DNA of 64,000 nt from Mycobacterium alsense (GCF_002086635.1 NZ_MVHD01000001.1:1-64000), one strand, 5' to 3'; shown: positions 20,169 through 30,565, counted from the stretch's first letter. Numbers and translations: made by a program. Notes: generated by a model not told the origin, from the letters alone.

Positions 20169-21350
20169 TCAGCCGCGTGGCACCCCGAGCGCCCGGGCGA
20201 AGCCGTCCGGGACCAGGACGTCGTCCGGGCCGAGGTCGTGGACGCTGGCGTGCCCGAGACCCATCAGCGCCGAGTCGATGCCGCCGCGCAAAATGTCGAG
20301 GACGTTTTCGACGCCCGCCTGGCCGGCCGCGGCGAGGCCCCACAGATACGCCCTGCCGATCATCACCGCGCGCGCCCCCAGCGCCACCGCCTTGACCACG
20401 TCGCTGCCGCGCCGGATGCCGCCGTCGAGCAGCACCTCGACCTGATCGCCGACGGCCGCGGCCACCGCGGGCAGCGCGCGGATCGACGCCGGCGTGCCGT
20501 CGAGATTGTTGCCGCCGTGATTGGACACCGAGATCGCCGAAACCCCCGCATCCACGGCCCTTTTGGCGTCGTCGACACGCATTACGCCCTTGAGCATGAA
20601 CGGCCCGCCCCATAGCTCGCGGAGCCAGGCGATGTCGTCCCAGGTGGGCGGCGGCGTGCCCATCCACTCCCCGTAGGCGGCGAAGAACGGGGGCCCGGGC
20701 TCGCCGCGGCGGGCCTGATTGGGCACCCGCAGCTCCGGCGGATGCAGCGTCTTGCCGAACTTCCACAGCCAGCGGGGCTTGAAGACCGCCTCCGGGGACA
20801 GCCGCAGGATGGTCCGCAGGTTCATCTCCTCGGGGATCTGGGGGCTGCCCCAGTCGCGCCCGTGCGAGAACGACCAGTCGGTGGTCACGATCAATCCAAC
20901 CGCGCCGGCCTGGCGCGCCCGTTCCACCCGCTCGGCGATCGCGTCGCGCCCGCCGAGCCAGTACACCTGGAAGAACAGCTTGGGGTTGGCGGCGATCACC
21001 TCCTCGATCGGCTTGCTGGCGAAGGAGGACAGTCCCATCGCGGTTCCCCGCGCCGCGGCGGCGCGCGCGACGGCGACCTCCCCGTCCGGGTCGACCGCCT
21101 GGACGCCGGTCGGCGAAATCACTACCGGCATCGAGATATCTTGTCCCATAACGGTAGTCGACAGGTCGCGCTTTTCCGGCGCACCGACGACGTGGGGCGC
21201 AAATCCGAGTTCCCCGAACGCTTCGACGTTGTCGGAGACGGTAATTCCTTTTTCGCTGGCCGCGATGAGCGCCGAATAAACGGATTTCGGCAGTCGGCGT
21301 TTGGCGCGCTGCTGCGCGATCGCGACCGTTTCAAACCATTCGCCGGCCAT
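20169..21350 (-). CDS. mftD: Mycofactocin biosynthesis FMN oxidase MftD
   Basis: A 393-residue FMN-dependent alpha-hydroxyacid dehydrogenase family protein, often annotated lldD1. MftD deaminates AHDP to pre-mycofactocin. The active-site His lies in SVSNHGGNNLDG; FMN-binding motifs include LLDGGIRRGSDVVKAVALGA. The ATG at 21350 is 2 bases after the mftC stop; the open frame runs on upstream only because it overlaps mftC. Confidence 0.94.
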   Translation of the reverse strand: MAGEWFETVAIAQQRAKRRLPKSVYSALIAASEKGITVSDNVEAFGELGFAPHVVGAPEKRDLSTTVMGQDISMPVVISPTGVQAVDPDGEVAVARAAAARGTAMGLSSFASKPIEEVIAANPKLFFQVYWLGGRDAIAERVERARQAGAVGLIVTTDWSFSHGRDWGSPQIPEEMNLRTILRLSPEAVFKPRWLWKFGKTLHPPELRVPNQARRGEPGPPFFAAYGEWMGTPPPTWDDIAWLRELWGGPFMLKGVMRVDDAKRAVDAGVSAISVSNHGGNNLDGTPASIRALPAVAAAVGDQVEVLLDGGIRRGSDVVKAVALGARAVMIGRAYLWGLAAAGQAGVENVLDILRGGIDSALMGLGHASVHDLGPDDVLVPDGFARALGVPRG

Positions 21351-21352
21351 CG

Positions 21353-22582
21353 CTATAGCGGGCTCTCGTTGCACGGGCGCGCGGGCGGGACCGCGGGTGG
21401 CCTGACCGACAGGGTCAGCGGCACCGGCTGGCGGACCGGCCTGCCCCGGGAATGGTCGGCCCGGGGGCGAGGGGTCTGGCGCTCGCGGGCGAGCGCCGGC
21501 CCGCCGTGGCCCTGGACGCACTCGGGATCGGGCCCGTCCAGTGGCAGGCCGGTGAAGAACTTCGCCGCCATGCACCCGCCGCGGCAGCTGTCGTAGTGCC
21601 CGCAGCTGCCGCACGCGCCCGCCGACTGCGGTTCGCGCAGCTCACGGAACAACGGCGCGTTCTTCCAGACAGCGGCGAAGCCAGTCCCAAATCCCGCGTC
21701 CGACAGGACGTTTCCAGCCAGGAACCGGTCGTGGATGGCGAACGGGCAGGCGTACACGTCGCCGACCGGGTCGATCAGGCACACCACCCGGCCCGCCCCG
21801 CACATGTTGAGGCCGGCCAGCGCGCCCGAGGAGCCGAGCGGGGCCAGATGGAAAAAGGAGTCGCCGGTGAGCACCCGCTCGCCCTTGGCGACCAGCCAGT
21901 CGTAGAGCTGAACCTGCTGGGCGGCGGTGGGGTGCAGGTCGTCCCAGACGTCGGCGCCCCGGCCCGAGGGCCGCAGCCGGGTGATCCGCAGCGTGGCACC
22001 GTACCGGCTCGCCAGCGCGGCGAATTCGTCGAGCTGGTCCACGTTGTGGCGGGTCACCACGACGGAGATCTTGGCGTCAGCGAAGCCCGCCGCGGCGAGA
22101 TTCTCCAGCGCTCGCACCGCCATGTCGAACGAGCCTGCGCCGCGGACGGCGTCGTTGACCTCGGCGGTGGCGCCGTCGAGGGAAATCTGCACGTCGACGT
22201 AGTCACTGGCGGCCAGCCGGGCCGCGACCGCCGGGGTGATCCGAACCCCGTTGGTGGAGAACTTCACGCCGACGTGGTGCGCGGTCGCGTAGTCGACCAG
22301 CTCCCAAAAGTCAGGCCGCACAGTGGGTTCCCCGCCGCCGATGTTGACGTAGAACACCTGCATGCGTTCCAGCTCGTCGATGATGTCCATGCACTGGCGA
22401 GTGGACAATTCCCGTGGATCGCGCTTGCCGGATGACGAGAGGCAGTGCACGCAGGCGAGGTTGCACGCGTACGTCAGCTCCCACGTCAGGCAGATGGGCG
22501 CGTCCAGCCCACGCTCGAACTGCTCGACCAGCCGCGGCACTTCGGAAGTTCCGGCCGATGCCGTCGTCGTCGCCGTCGTCAA
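21353..22582 (-). CDS. mftC: Mycofactocin radical SAM maturase MftC
   Basis: A 409-residue radical SAM protein. The [4Fe-4S] motif is CNLACVHC (Cys40, 44, 47); the SAM-binding GGEP is in NIGGGEPTVRP. The C-terminal SPASM region has the Cys clusters CGSCGHYDSCRGGC. It decarboxylates the C-terminal Tyr of MftA and crosslinks it to Val. The start is a TTG at 22582 with AGGAGG just upstream, overlapping the mftB stop (TTGA). It is slightly longer than the roughly 390 residues I recall for M. tuberculosis, from a Pro/Arg-rich C-terminal tail. Confidence 0.94.
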   Translation of the reverse strand: MTTATTTASAGTSEVPRLVEQFERGLDAPICLTWELTYACNLACVHCLSSSGKRDPRELSTRQCMDIIDELERMQVFYVNIGGGEPTVRPDFWELVDYATAHHVGVKFSTNGVRITPAVAARLAASDYVDVQISLDGATAEVNDAVRGAGSFDMAVRALENLAAAGFADAKISVVVTRHNVDQLDEFAALASRYGATLRITRLRPSGRGADVWDDLHPTAAQQVQLYDWLVAKGERVLTGDSFFHLAPLGSSGALAGLNMCGAGRVVCLIDPVGDVYACPFAIHDRFLAGNVLSDAGFGTGFAAVWKNAPLFRELREPQSAGACGSCGHYDSCRGGCMAAKFFTGLPLDGPDPECVQGHGGPALARERQTPRPRADHSRGRPVRQPVPLTLSVRPPAVPPARPCNESPL

Positions 22583-22872
22583 GGTGCCTCCTGGGGTACC
22601 AACATCTTCGAATCGGCCAACACGCCCAGCGCGTGCAGGTAGGGCGCGTGGGCGGCGTCCTCCACGCCCGCGGCGCGGCACGCCGACCGGACATCGCGGT
22701 GGTCGGCCAGCGACCGCACCACCGTGAGGATGGTGCGGTTCTTCAGAAAGGACAGCTTGCGGGTCCCGAAGTGGTAGAGCAGCGCGCCGAACGGCTCCGG
22801 GCGCACAGCCACCTGCGGATGCAACCGCCAGCCGCGATCCGGGTCGAACACGCGGGTCAGTAGACCCCGCAC
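22579..22872 (-). CDS. mftB: Mycofactocin precursor chaperone MftB
   Basis: A PqqD-like RiPP recognition element that binds MftA and delivers it to MftC. The core reads [20 protein letters not shown] and [18 protein letters not shown]. Two GTG starts are possible: 22872 (97 residues, overlapping mftA by 16 bases) and 22851 (90 residues, 5 bases after mftA). Neither has a strong ribosome binding site, so coupling to mftA is likely. The stop overlaps the mftC TTG. Confidence 0.88.
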   Translation of the reverse strand: MRGLLTRVFDPDRGWRLHPQVAVRPEPFGALLYHFGTRKLSFLKNRTILTVVRSLADHRDVRSACRAAGVEDAAHAPYLHALGVLADSKMLVPQEAP

Positions 22873-22946
22873 ATGCCGTCGATGGACACCTCTTCCACGA
22901 GGGTCTCCGTGACGAGCTGGGTTTCGGTCTCGGTTTCGCGGTCCAT
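22857..22946 (-). CDS. mftA: Mycofactocin precursor peptide MftA
   Basis: A 29-residue peptide with an acidic Thr/Glu-rich leader and the invariant C-terminus IDGMCGVY, whose Val-Tyr becomes the mycofactocin core. Start ATG at 22946, with AAAGG 8 bases upstream. It is the first gene of the mft operon and is divergent from mftR. Confidence 0.96.
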   Translation of the reverse strand: MDRETETETQLVTETLVEEVSIDGMCGVY

Positions 22947-22983
22947 GTGGATTACCTTTCGCCATGGGACTCGACAACGGGTC

Positions 22984-23015
22984 ACGATCGTCGCCAGAAT
23001 ATGGCATCGAGTGCC
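22984..23015. promoter_or_regulatory. mftA promoter and candidate MftR operator
   Basis: Towards mftA, a TATTCT -10 (22996-23001) is preceded at 17 bp by a weak TTCCAT. Inside that spacer is an inverted repeat GGCA/TGCC with a 5-base centre (23003-23015), and just downstream lies the perfect 8-bp palindrome ACGATCGT (22984-22991). Either could bind MftR. If so, mftR transcription would be controlled too. Confidence 0.45.
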
Positions 23016-23036
23016 GAAATGGAAGGGCGGGGTCCG

Positions 23037-23633
23037 ATGACGCCGCAGTCGCGCGTGGGCAGGCGGCGCTCGACGACGCCCCACCACATCACCGACGTCG
23101 CCATCGAGCTGTTCGCCGCGCGCGGCTTCGCCGACGTCAGCGTCGACGACGTGGCGCACGCCGCCGGCATCTCCCGCCGCACGCTGTTCCGCTACTACGC
23201 ATCCAAAAACGCCATCCCCTGGGGGGATTTCGACACGCACCTCGCGCACCTGCGCGAGCTGCTCGACGATGTCGATCCCGGGGTGCCGCTCGGCGAGGCG
23301 CTGCGCTCGGCGCTGTTGTCCTTCAACACGTTCGATGACTCCGAGACCGTCCGGCACCGCCAACGCATGCGCGTCATCCTGCAAACCGCTGAGCTCCAAG
23401 CGTATTCGATGACGATGTATGCCGGCTGGCGGGAGGTGATCGCGGGTTTCGTGGCCGGCCGGTTGGAGTGCAAGACGACCGACCTGGCGCCCCAGACCGT
23501 CGCCTGGATGATGCTCGCGGTGGCGCTGAGCGCCTACGAGCACTGGCTGAGCGACGAATCCGTCACGCTGCCCGCCGCGCTCGGCCACGCGTTCGACGTC
23601 GTCGGCGCGGGGCTGGAACGGCTGGGCAGGTGA
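23037..23633 (+). CDS. mftR: Mycofactocin system TetR regulator MftR
   Basis: A TetR repressor, divergent from mftA. The HTH is [21 protein letters not shown]. MftR is reported to repress the mft cluster and to be released by long-chain acyl-CoA. I chose the ATG at 23037, which gives 198 residues and lies after GGAAGG; ATGs at 23001 and 23019 are also in frame. Its stop overlaps the start of the DUF2332 gene (GTGA), so the two are probably cotranscribed. Confidence 0.92.
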   Translation: MTPQSRVGRRRSTTPHHITDVAIELFAARGFADVSVDDVAHAAGISRRTLFRYYASKNAIPWGDFDTHLAHLRELLDDVDPGVPLGEALRSALLSFNTFDDSETVRHRQRMRVILQTAELQAYSMTMYAGWREVIAGFVAGRLECKTTDLAPQTVAWMMLAVALSAYEHWLSDESVTLPAALGHAFDVVGAGLERLGR

Positions 23634-24703
23634 ACGCCGGGACCGCGCACCTGCCGCACACGCTGCGCTCCCAAGGCCGGTTCTGCGCGGGCTCCGGCTC
23701 CCCGATGTACGGGGAGCTGTTCGATCTGGTGGCCGGCGACGTGGAGGCGGGCGGTGTCTTCGCGACGATCCTGTCCGGCCACGAGGACGCCCCGGCGCGG
23801 CAGGCGGTGCCGCTGCGCTTGCTCGGTGGGCTGCACCGGTTGGTGCTCGATGGCCGGGCACCGGAATTGCGTCGCTGGTATCCCAGCACCGGCGGCACCT
23901 GGGACGCGGCGAACGCCTGGCCAGAAATCTTGCGCACCGCGGCGCGGCACCGCGACCCGCTGCGCGCGGCGCTGGGACAACCACCCCAGACCAACGAGGT
24001 GGGCCGGTCCGCCGCCCTGATCGGTGGATTGTTGCGCCTGGATCGCGGATCCGGTTGGCCGATACGACTTTTCGAGATCGGCTCGAGCGCCGGGCTGAAC
24101 CTGCGCGCCGACCATTACCAGTATCGCTACAAATCGGGTCGCGGTGAGGGCCGATGGGGGCCGGCCGACTCGCCGGTGACCATCGACGACGCGTGGCGGG
24201 GCGCGCTGCCCCCCTGCGGTCGCGTCCGGATCATCGAACGCGGCGGCTTCGACATCGCGCCCATCGACGTCACCGCCGCCGGCGGGGAAATGACGGTGTT
24301 GAGCTACGTCTGGCCCGACCAGGGCGCCCGGCTGGAGCGGCTGCGCGCCGCCATCGCCGTCGCCCGGGACGTCCCGGCAAACCTCGAGCGCCGGACGGCC
24401 GCCGATGCGGTGGCCGGCCTGACGCTCGCCGAGGGCGCGTTGACGGTGCTGTGGCATTCGATCACCTGGCAGTACCTTTCCGAATCCGAGCGTGCGGCGG
24501 TCCGCGACGGGGTCGAGGCGCTCGGCGCCCGGGCGGGCGCGCGGTCGCCGTTCGCCCACCTCACCCTCGAGCCGTGGCGGGCCGCATCCCCAGGGCCGGG
24601 CGGGCCGATCGAGTTCGCGGTGCGGGCCCGCAGCTGGCCCGGCGGCGAGCTGGCGGTCCTCGGCCTATGCCACCCGCACGGCCCACCGGTGAACTGGCGG
24701 TAA
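23630..24703 (+). CDS. DUF2332 family protein
   Basis: A 357-residue soluble protein that I read as DUF2332 ([43 protein letters not shown]). The GSSAGLNL segment recalls a nucleotide- or SAM-binding loop, but the function is unknown. The start is the GTG at 23630, overlapping the mftR stop by 4 bases. The same neighbour follows mftR in M. tuberculosis (Rv0690c as I recall), so the link to mycofactocin looks conserved. Confidence 0.85.
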   Translation: MNAGTAHLPHTLRSQGRFCAGSGSPMYGELFDLVAGDVEAGGVFATILSGHEDAPARQAVPLRLLGGLHRLVLDGRAPELRRWYPSTGGTWDAANAWPEILRTAARHRDPLRAALGQPPQTNEVGRSAALIGGLLRLDRGSGWPIRLFEIGSSAGLNLRADHYQYRYKSGRGEGRWGPADSPVTIDDAWRGALPPCGRVRIIERGGFDIAPIDVTAAGGEMTVLSYVWPDQGARLERLRAAIAVARDVPANLERRTAADAVAGLTLAEGALTVLWHSITWQYLSESERAAVRDGVEALGARAGARSPFAHLTLEPWRAASPGPGGPIEFAVRARSWPGGELAVLGLCHPHGPPVNWR

Positions 24704-24756
24704 TTTTTTTCCCGTCGACCCGTCGGAATTCGCCCCGCCGCGGCGACGATAGGGGT

Positions 24757-25278
24757 GTGAGCGCCGAAGCGGACCAACCACCCGACGCTCGACGCGCGCT
24801 GCTCGCGCTCTACGGCGAGGCGTTGCCCGTGGTGTACGGGTACTTCGTCCGGCGCTGCGGGGATCGCGCCACGGCGGAGGACCTGACGTCGGAGACCTTT
24901 CTCGCGGCGATGGACGCCGCGCGCAAAAGCGACCCGCCGCCGATCTCGGTCCCGTGGCTGCTGGGGGTGGCGCGGCACAAGCTGGCGGACCACTATCGGC
25001 GCGGCGCGCACCGGTTGACGGTGCCGGTCGCCGATCCGCCCGAGCCGATGGACGTCACCGACGACTGGGACGCCGAGCTGGACCGCATGGTCGCCGAGGC
25101 CGTGCTGGCCCGCCTCACGGAGCCGCACCGCACCGTGCTGGTGCTGCGCTACATGGACGACTGCTCGGTCGGCGAATGCGCCGAGCTGATCGGGCGCACC
25201 GTGCATGCCACCGAGGCGCTACTGGTCCGGGCCCGCCGGGCCTTCCAACGACAGTACCCGGAAGGAGGCACGCCATGA
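24757..25278 (+). CDS. ECF-type sigma factor
   Basis: A 173-residue sigma-70 family protein with only regions 2 and 4, the ECF plan. Region 2 spans DRATAEDLTSETFLAAM to LGVARHKLADHYRR; region 4 is TVLVLRYMDDCSVGECAELIG followed by a recognition helix (VHATEALLVRARRAF). The start is the GTG at 24757. The stop overlaps the ATG of the triple-VOC gene (ATGA), so they form an operon. No classical anti-sigma gene is beside it. Confidence 0.9.
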   Translation: MSAEADQPPDARRALLALYGEALPVVYGYFVRRCGDRATAEDLTSETFLAAMDAARKSDPPPISVPWLLGVARHKLADHYRRGAHRLTVPVADPPEPMDVTDDWDAELDRMVAEAVLARLTEPHRTVLVLRYMDDCSVGECAELIGRTVHATEALLVRARRAFQRQYPEGGTP

Positions 25279-26552
25279 GCCGGCACGACCGTCCGGATCC
25301 GCTCAGCGTGCTGCGCACCGATGACCTTCCGGTGCAGCCCGATCCGGCGTTCGCCGAAAGCCTGCGCCGGCGACTGCAGTCCGCGCTGTCCCTACCGGAG
25401 GGAGTTGACATGAGCGGCACCACCGATGCGATTGCCGAACTCACCGAGCCGACCACCGCGCCCGATCCGCCGCGACCCGCGGCCCTGCCGTACCTGAGCG
25501 TCGCCGACGCCCGCTCGGCCATCGCCTGGTACGCCGACGCGTTCGACGCCGTCGTGGTCGGCGCGCCGATCGTCATGGACGACGGCCGGATCGGGCACGC
25601 GGAGATAACCATCGGCGACGGCGTGTTGTACCTTGCCGACGAATACCCCGAGATCGGCTTGAAAGCCCCTGCGCCGGGTGGGGTTTCGGTGAGTCTGATG
25701 CTGCACGTCGCCGACGCCGATGCCGCGTTGCGCAAGGCGGCCGAACAGGGCGCGACCGTCGAGCGCGAGCCCTACGAAAACCACGGCCGCCGCACCGCGA
25801 CCATCGTCGACCCGTTCGGCCACCGGTGGATGCTGTCCGGCCCGCCGGGTCCGCGAGTCGACGCTATCCGGCACGGCGACATCGGCTACGTGTCGGTGCG
25901 GGCCCCCGACGCCGGGCGCGCGGCCGCCTTCTACGGCCACGTGCTGGGGTGGGCGTACGACCCGGCTTCGCACCGGGTCACCAATACCGACCTGCCGACC
26001 GGGATTTCGGCCACCGCCGGGTCGCCCGGCCTGTTCTGCTGCTACGCCGTCGCCGACGTGCGGGCCGCCGGCGCGGCGATCGAAGAGGGCGGCGGTTCCC
26101 CGGGCGAGATCCGTGACACCGACTACGGTGTCGTGCTCGACGCCACCGACCCGCACGGCGCGGCGTTCGCGGTGTACGAGCCTCCGCCCGGGCGAAAGCG
26201 CCCGGAGCTCAACGGGTCCGGGCCCGGGGAGCTGTCGTACGTCACCTACGAGGTGACCGATTCCGCCTCCTTCCGCGAGTTCTACGGCCGGGTGCTGGGA
26301 TGGAGTTTCGAGCCGGGCCGGATCGCCGACGGCTGGCAGGTGCAGGGCACGCATCCGATGGCGGGCGCCGCCGGCGGCTGCGAGCGCGTCACCACCGTGC
26401 CGATGTGGACCGTGCCGGACATTCACGCGGCCGTCGCGCGGGTCCGCGACGCCGGCGGCACGGTGCTTTCCGAGCCGTCGCGCCAGCCCTATGGTCTGTC
26501 CGCCGAATGCGTCGACGACCAGGGCGGCCGGTTCTATCTCGGCGAGTTCTAG
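25275..26552 (+). CDS. Triple VOC (glyoxalase/bleomycin resistance-like) protein
   Basis: A 425-residue protein with three vicinal-oxygen-chelate domains, roughly residues 70-195, 200-310 and 320-425 (LPYLSVADARSAIAWY; IGYVSVRAPDAGRAAAFYGHVLGW; LSYVTYEVTDSASFREFYGRVLGW). VOC proteins bind metals or small electrophiles; the substrate here is unknown. The first 45 residues (DPLSVLRTDDLPVQPDPAFA) look unrelated to VOC. A second in-frame ATG at 25410 has a strong GGAGGG 7 bases upstream and would give a 380-residue VOC-only protein. Overlaps the sigma gene at its start and shares a CTAG stop with the convergent dehydrogenase. Confidence 0.85.
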   Translation: MSRHDRPDPLSVLRTDDLPVQPDPAFAESLRRRLQSALSLPEGVDMSGTTDAIAELTEPTTAPDPPRPAALPYLSVADARSAIAWYADAFDAVVVGAPIVMDDGRIGHAEITIGDGVLYLADEYPEIGLKAPAPGGVSVSLMLHVADADAALRKAAEQGATVEREPYENHGRRTATIVDPFGHRWMLSGPPGPRVDAIRHGDIGYVSVRAPDAGRAAAFYGHVLGWAYDPASHRVTNTDLPTGISATAGSPGLFCCYAVADVRAAGAAIEEGGGSPGEIRDTDYGVVLDATDPHGAAFAVYEPPPGRKRPELNGSGPGELSYVTYEVTDSASFREFYGRVLGWSFEPGRIADGWQVQGTHPMAGAAGGCERVTTVPMWTVPDIHAAVARVRDAGGTVLSEPSRQPYGLSAECVDDQGGRFYLGEF

Positions 26553-27526
26553 GCCCCCGGGTTGGCGATCCGAATCGGCGCGCCGTCCAGCCAGGCCACC
26601 ACGGCTTCGACGGTGTCTTCGTAGAAGGCGCCGAGCATTTCGCGGGTCACGTACCCCAGGTGCGGCGACAACGTGACGTTCGGGAGGGCCCGCAGCGGAT
26701 GGTCGGGCGGGGGCGGTTCGACGTCGTACACGTCGAGCCCGGCCCCGGCGATGCGCCGCGACGTCAGCGCATCGATCAGGGCGGCCTCGTCGACAATCGG
26801 GCCGCGGGAGGTGTTGATCAGGTAGGCGTGCGGTTTCATGCGGGCCAGCTCGGGCTCGCCGACCAGGCCCCGGGTGCGCTCGGAGAGCACCAGATGGACG
26901 GAGACCACGTCGGATTCGGAGAACAGCGTCGCCTTGTCGACCCAGCGCGCGCCCGCGGCCGCGGCGGCCTCCTCGGTGAGGTTCTGGCTCCACGCGATGA
27001 CGCTCATGCCGAACGCTGTGGCGTATTCGGCCATGCGTGTGCCGGTCCGGCCCAGCCCGAGCAGCCCAAGGGTCTTGCCGGACAACGTCATACCGGCGGT
27101 GGCCTGCCATCCGCCGTCGCGCATGCCCCGATGCTCGTCGGCCAGGTTGCGCACCGTTGCGATCAGCAACCCCCAGGCCAGTTCCGGGGTGGCGTCGCGC
27201 GCCGCCCGGAACCGCGGGTGGGCGAAGTCCGAGTGGGCGACCAACACGCCGTTGTCGGTGGCCGCGGCCAGGTCGAGGTTCGGCAGGCTGCGGCCGACGA
27301 TGGTGATGAGTTTGAGGTTGGGCAGCCGCTCGATGAGCGTGCGCGGCAGGGCCATGCGCTCGCGCATGGTGCAGATGACGTCGAACGGCCGCAGCGCGTC
27401 GACCGCCTCCTCCTCCGACAGGTGGCGGCCGAAAACCGTTACCTCCGAGCGGTTCTGCACCGGCGACCAGTCGGCGAGGTCGAGGGCCAGGCCGGCGTAG
27501 TCGTCGAGTATCGCCACCTTCGGCAT
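26549..27526 (-). CDS. D-2-hydroxyacid dehydrogenase family protein
   Basis: A 325-residue NAD-dependent oxidoreductase of the D-isomer-specific 2-hydroxyacid dehydrogenase family. The Rossmann motif is LGLLGLGRTGTRMAEY. Catalytic residues are seen as Arg in INTSRGPIVDE, Glu in DVYDVEPPP and His in LSPHLGYVT. The substrate is not predictable. It lies 7 bases after the FAD reductase gene and is probably cotranscribed with it. Confidence 0.9.
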   Translation of the reverse strand: MPKVAILDDYAGLALDLADWSPVQNRSEVTVFGRHLSEEEAVDALRPFDVICTMRERMALPRTLIERLPNLKLITIVGRSLPNLDLAAATDNGVLVAHSDFAHPRFRAARDATPELAWGLLIATVRNLADEHRGMRDGGWQATAGMTLSGKTLGLLGLGRTGTRMAEYATAFGMSVIAWSQNLTEEAAAAAGARWVDKATLFSESDVVSVHLVLSERTRGLVGEPELARMKPHAYLINTSRGPIVDEAALIDALTSRRIAGAGLDVYDVEPPPPDHPLRALPNVTLSPHLGYVTREMLGAFYEDTVEAVVAWLDGAPIRIANPGA

Positions 27527-27533
27527 CGCGGCG

Positions 27534-28727
27534 TCAGCCCAGCACCTCGGCGATGGGCGTGGCGGCGGCGATCTTGGCGCGGACCTTCATGACCTTGCCG
27601 GGCATCCCGCCGCCGACCACGCCGACCAGCACCCCGTCGCGCTCGTAGTAGGCCAGGAATTTGCGGCCGTCGTCCTCGACGAGGTGGACCGTGTCGGTGG
27701 CTTCGGGCTCCCCCAGGCACTGGATCTTGACGTCGTATTGGTCGCTCCAGAAATACGGCACGACCACGGCCGACGGCACGTCTTGGCCCAACATGGCGGG
27801 CACCACCACGCGGGCCTGGTCCGCCACGTTGCTCCAATGTTCCACGCGCGCTTGGTGTCCCGTCGTGTCGCGCCAGGACGCGACGTCGCCCAGCGCCCAG
27901 ACGTTCGGCGCGCTGGTGCGCCCGGCCTCGTCGCAGAGGACGCCGCCATCGACACTGTCGACGTCGACGCCGCTGCCCCGCAGCCACTCGGTGGCCGGGC
28001 GCGATCCGATGCCGATCACGACCAGGTCGGCCGGCAGCTCGGCGCCGTCGGTGAGCACCACGGCGTCGACGTGCCCCTCGCCGCGCACCTCGGCCACCCC
28101 GAGTCCGAGGCGGACGTCGACGCCCTCGTCGCGGTGCAGCCGCGCCACCAGCTCGCCGATGCGCTCGCCGAGCACCGCCGCCAGCGGGGTCGGCTGCGGC
28201 TCGACCAGCACCACGTCCACCCCGAGGGTGCGCAGGCTGGCCGCCACCTCGCAGCCGATGAAACCGGCGCCGACGACCACGGCGCGCCGCGCGGCCGAGG
28301 CCTGCTCGCGCAGCGCCATGCTCTCGTCGAACGAGCGCAGCACCCGGATGCCGTCGAGATCCGGCAAGGCCGGGATGCGCCGCGGCACCAGCCCGGTGGC
28401 GACGACGAGTTCGTCGTAGCCGAGTTCGGTTCCGTCGTCGAGGGTCACGGTCTGCCTGGCGGTGTCGAGACCGGTCGCGGCCGAGCCCAGCCGCAGGGTG
28501 ACGTCCTTCTCGTCGTACCACTCGCGCGGCTTGAGGGCGACGTCGTCGACCTCTTTGCGGAGCACCTCCTTGGACAGCGGGGGGCGGTCGTAGGGCAGAT
28601 GCACCTCGTCGCTGACGATCGTGATGCGGCCGGCGTATTCCGATCGACGCAGTTGCTCGGCGGTGCGCGCGGCGGCGAGCCCACCGCCCACGATCACGAT
28701 GTGCTTGACGCCTTCGCTACTGGTCAC
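27534..28727 (-). CDS. FAD-dependent ferredoxin/rubredoxin reductase
   Basis: A 397-residue pyridine-nucleotide flavoprotein: FAD site KHIVIVGGGLAAARTAEQL, NAD(P)H site RAVVVGAGFIGCEVAASL, ATG-like ELVVATGL, and a C-terminal reductase domain (VVPYFWSDQYDVKIQCLG). It should pass electrons from NAD(P)H to a ferredoxin-type acceptor. It corresponds to Rv0688. GTG start at 28727. It follows the SDR gene by 25 bases, across a 12-bp palindrome. Confidence 0.92.
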   Translation of the reverse strand: MTSSEGVKHIVIVGGGLAAARTAEQLRRSEYAGRITIVSDEVHLPYDRPPLSKEVLRKEVDDVALKPREWYDEKDVTLRLGSAATGLDTARQTVTLDDGTELGYDELVVATGLVPRRIPALPDLDGIRVLRSFDESMALREQASAARRAVVVGAGFIGCEVAASLRTLGVDVVLVEPQPTPLAAVLGERIGELVARLHRDEGVDVRLGLGVAEVRGEGHVDAVVLTDGAELPADLVVIGIGSRPATEWLRGSGVDVDSVDGGVLCDEAGRTSAPNVWALGDVASWRDTTGHQARVEHWSNVADQARVVVPAMLGQDVPSAVVVPYFWSDQYDVKIQCLGEPEATDTVHLVEDDGRKFLAYYERDGVLVGVVGGGMPGKVMKVRAKIAAATPIAEVLG

Positions 28728-28744
28728 GTGGTGTTCATATCACG

Positions 28745-29589
<845 letters not shown>

Positions 29590-29639
29590 CTAGCAGCGGA
29601 ACTGAAACGTGTTCTAACGCGCCCCGAGACTCGGTGAGC

Positions 29640-30470
29640 TCAGATTTCGGAGATGATCTGGGCGCGCCGACTGTTGTACTCCTGGTCGGTGAGCGCCCCG
29701 GTGGAACGCAGTGTCTCCAGCTCCTGGAGCCGCTGCGCGATCGACGGTTGCGGGGGCGTGACGACGGGCGACGGGCCGCCGGCGGCCGCGGGCTGGGGTG
29801 CCGGCGCCTGCTGTTCGGCCGCCCGCCGCACCACGGCCTGGATCTGCTGACGCAACGCCGGATTGGAACGGACGTCCACCATCCGGTCGAGCGGAACGCC
29901 GTTGGCCTTGAGGATCTGCAGGATCTCCATCAGGGGGCCGGCCTGCCCGCTGAGATCGTAGGTCCTGTTGTCTTCGGCCAGTGTGAACTGCGCCGGAACC
30001 AGCCCGTTGACCAAAGCGCTTCGCTCCCAGTCGATCCGGTATTCCTGCGTGGTCGGGTTGACCAGGACCACGACCTTGCGGGCGTTGAGGTTGCCCATCC
30101 GGGTCACGCTGGCGATCACCCGGTCTTCGCTGTCGAACGGCAGCAGGCCGGGCCCGGCGATGTGCAGCTGCACCTTGACGACTTGTTGGTTGTTGATCCA
30201 CGTCCCGGTTTCGCTGATTCCGGTGATCTGGGCGAGTGCCAGCACGCCGGTCCGCTCGAGCTCCGCGTTCTTGGCGGACGACCGGGCCCCGTAATTGGCC
30301 AGCGCGAGCGCGACCACGACGTCAACGATGGTGATCAGCAGGCCGACGTAAAGCATCCATCCCAACAGGTCGCCGAACCCGAGCGTGAAGTAGACGATCA
30401 GGAAGATCGGTCCCACCAGGCCACCGCACAGCAAAACAATCAACTGGGCCTTCAGGTAGCGCGCCAACAC
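29640..30470 (-). CDS. Membrane protein with C-terminal SHOCT domain
   Basis: A 276-residue protein with two N-terminal membrane segments (about 8-30 and 36-58), a soluble middle of about 150 residues (WINNQQVVKVQLHIAGPG), a Pro/Ala-rich linker, and a C-terminal short helical SHOCT-like module (LQELETLRSTGALTDQEY). SHOCT modules are often found at the ends of oligomeric or stress-related proteins. Function unknown. The start is the GTG at 30470 with GGAGA upstream. Confidence 0.8.
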   Translation of the reverse strand: MLARYLKAQLIVLLCGGLVGPIFLIVYFTLGFGDLLGWMLYVGLLITIVDVVVALALANYGARSSAKNAELERTGVLALAQITGISETGTWINNQQVVKVQLHIAGPGLLPFDSEDRVIASVTRMGNLNARKVVVLVNPTTQEYRIDWERSALVNGLVPAQFTLAEDNRTYDLSGQAGPLMEILQILKANGVPLDRMVDVRSNPALRQQIQAVVRRAAEQQAPAPQPAAAGGPSPVVTPPQPSIAQRLQELETLRSTGALTDQEYNSRRAQIISEI

Positions 30471-30565
30471 GTTTGTCTCCTCGTCTCGCTGGGAAGTTCG
30501 TGTCAGATTAGCGCCCCACCGGCGCTCGCGATAGCCTCACGCGCAAACCGCGCCGAGGGCGCCGC

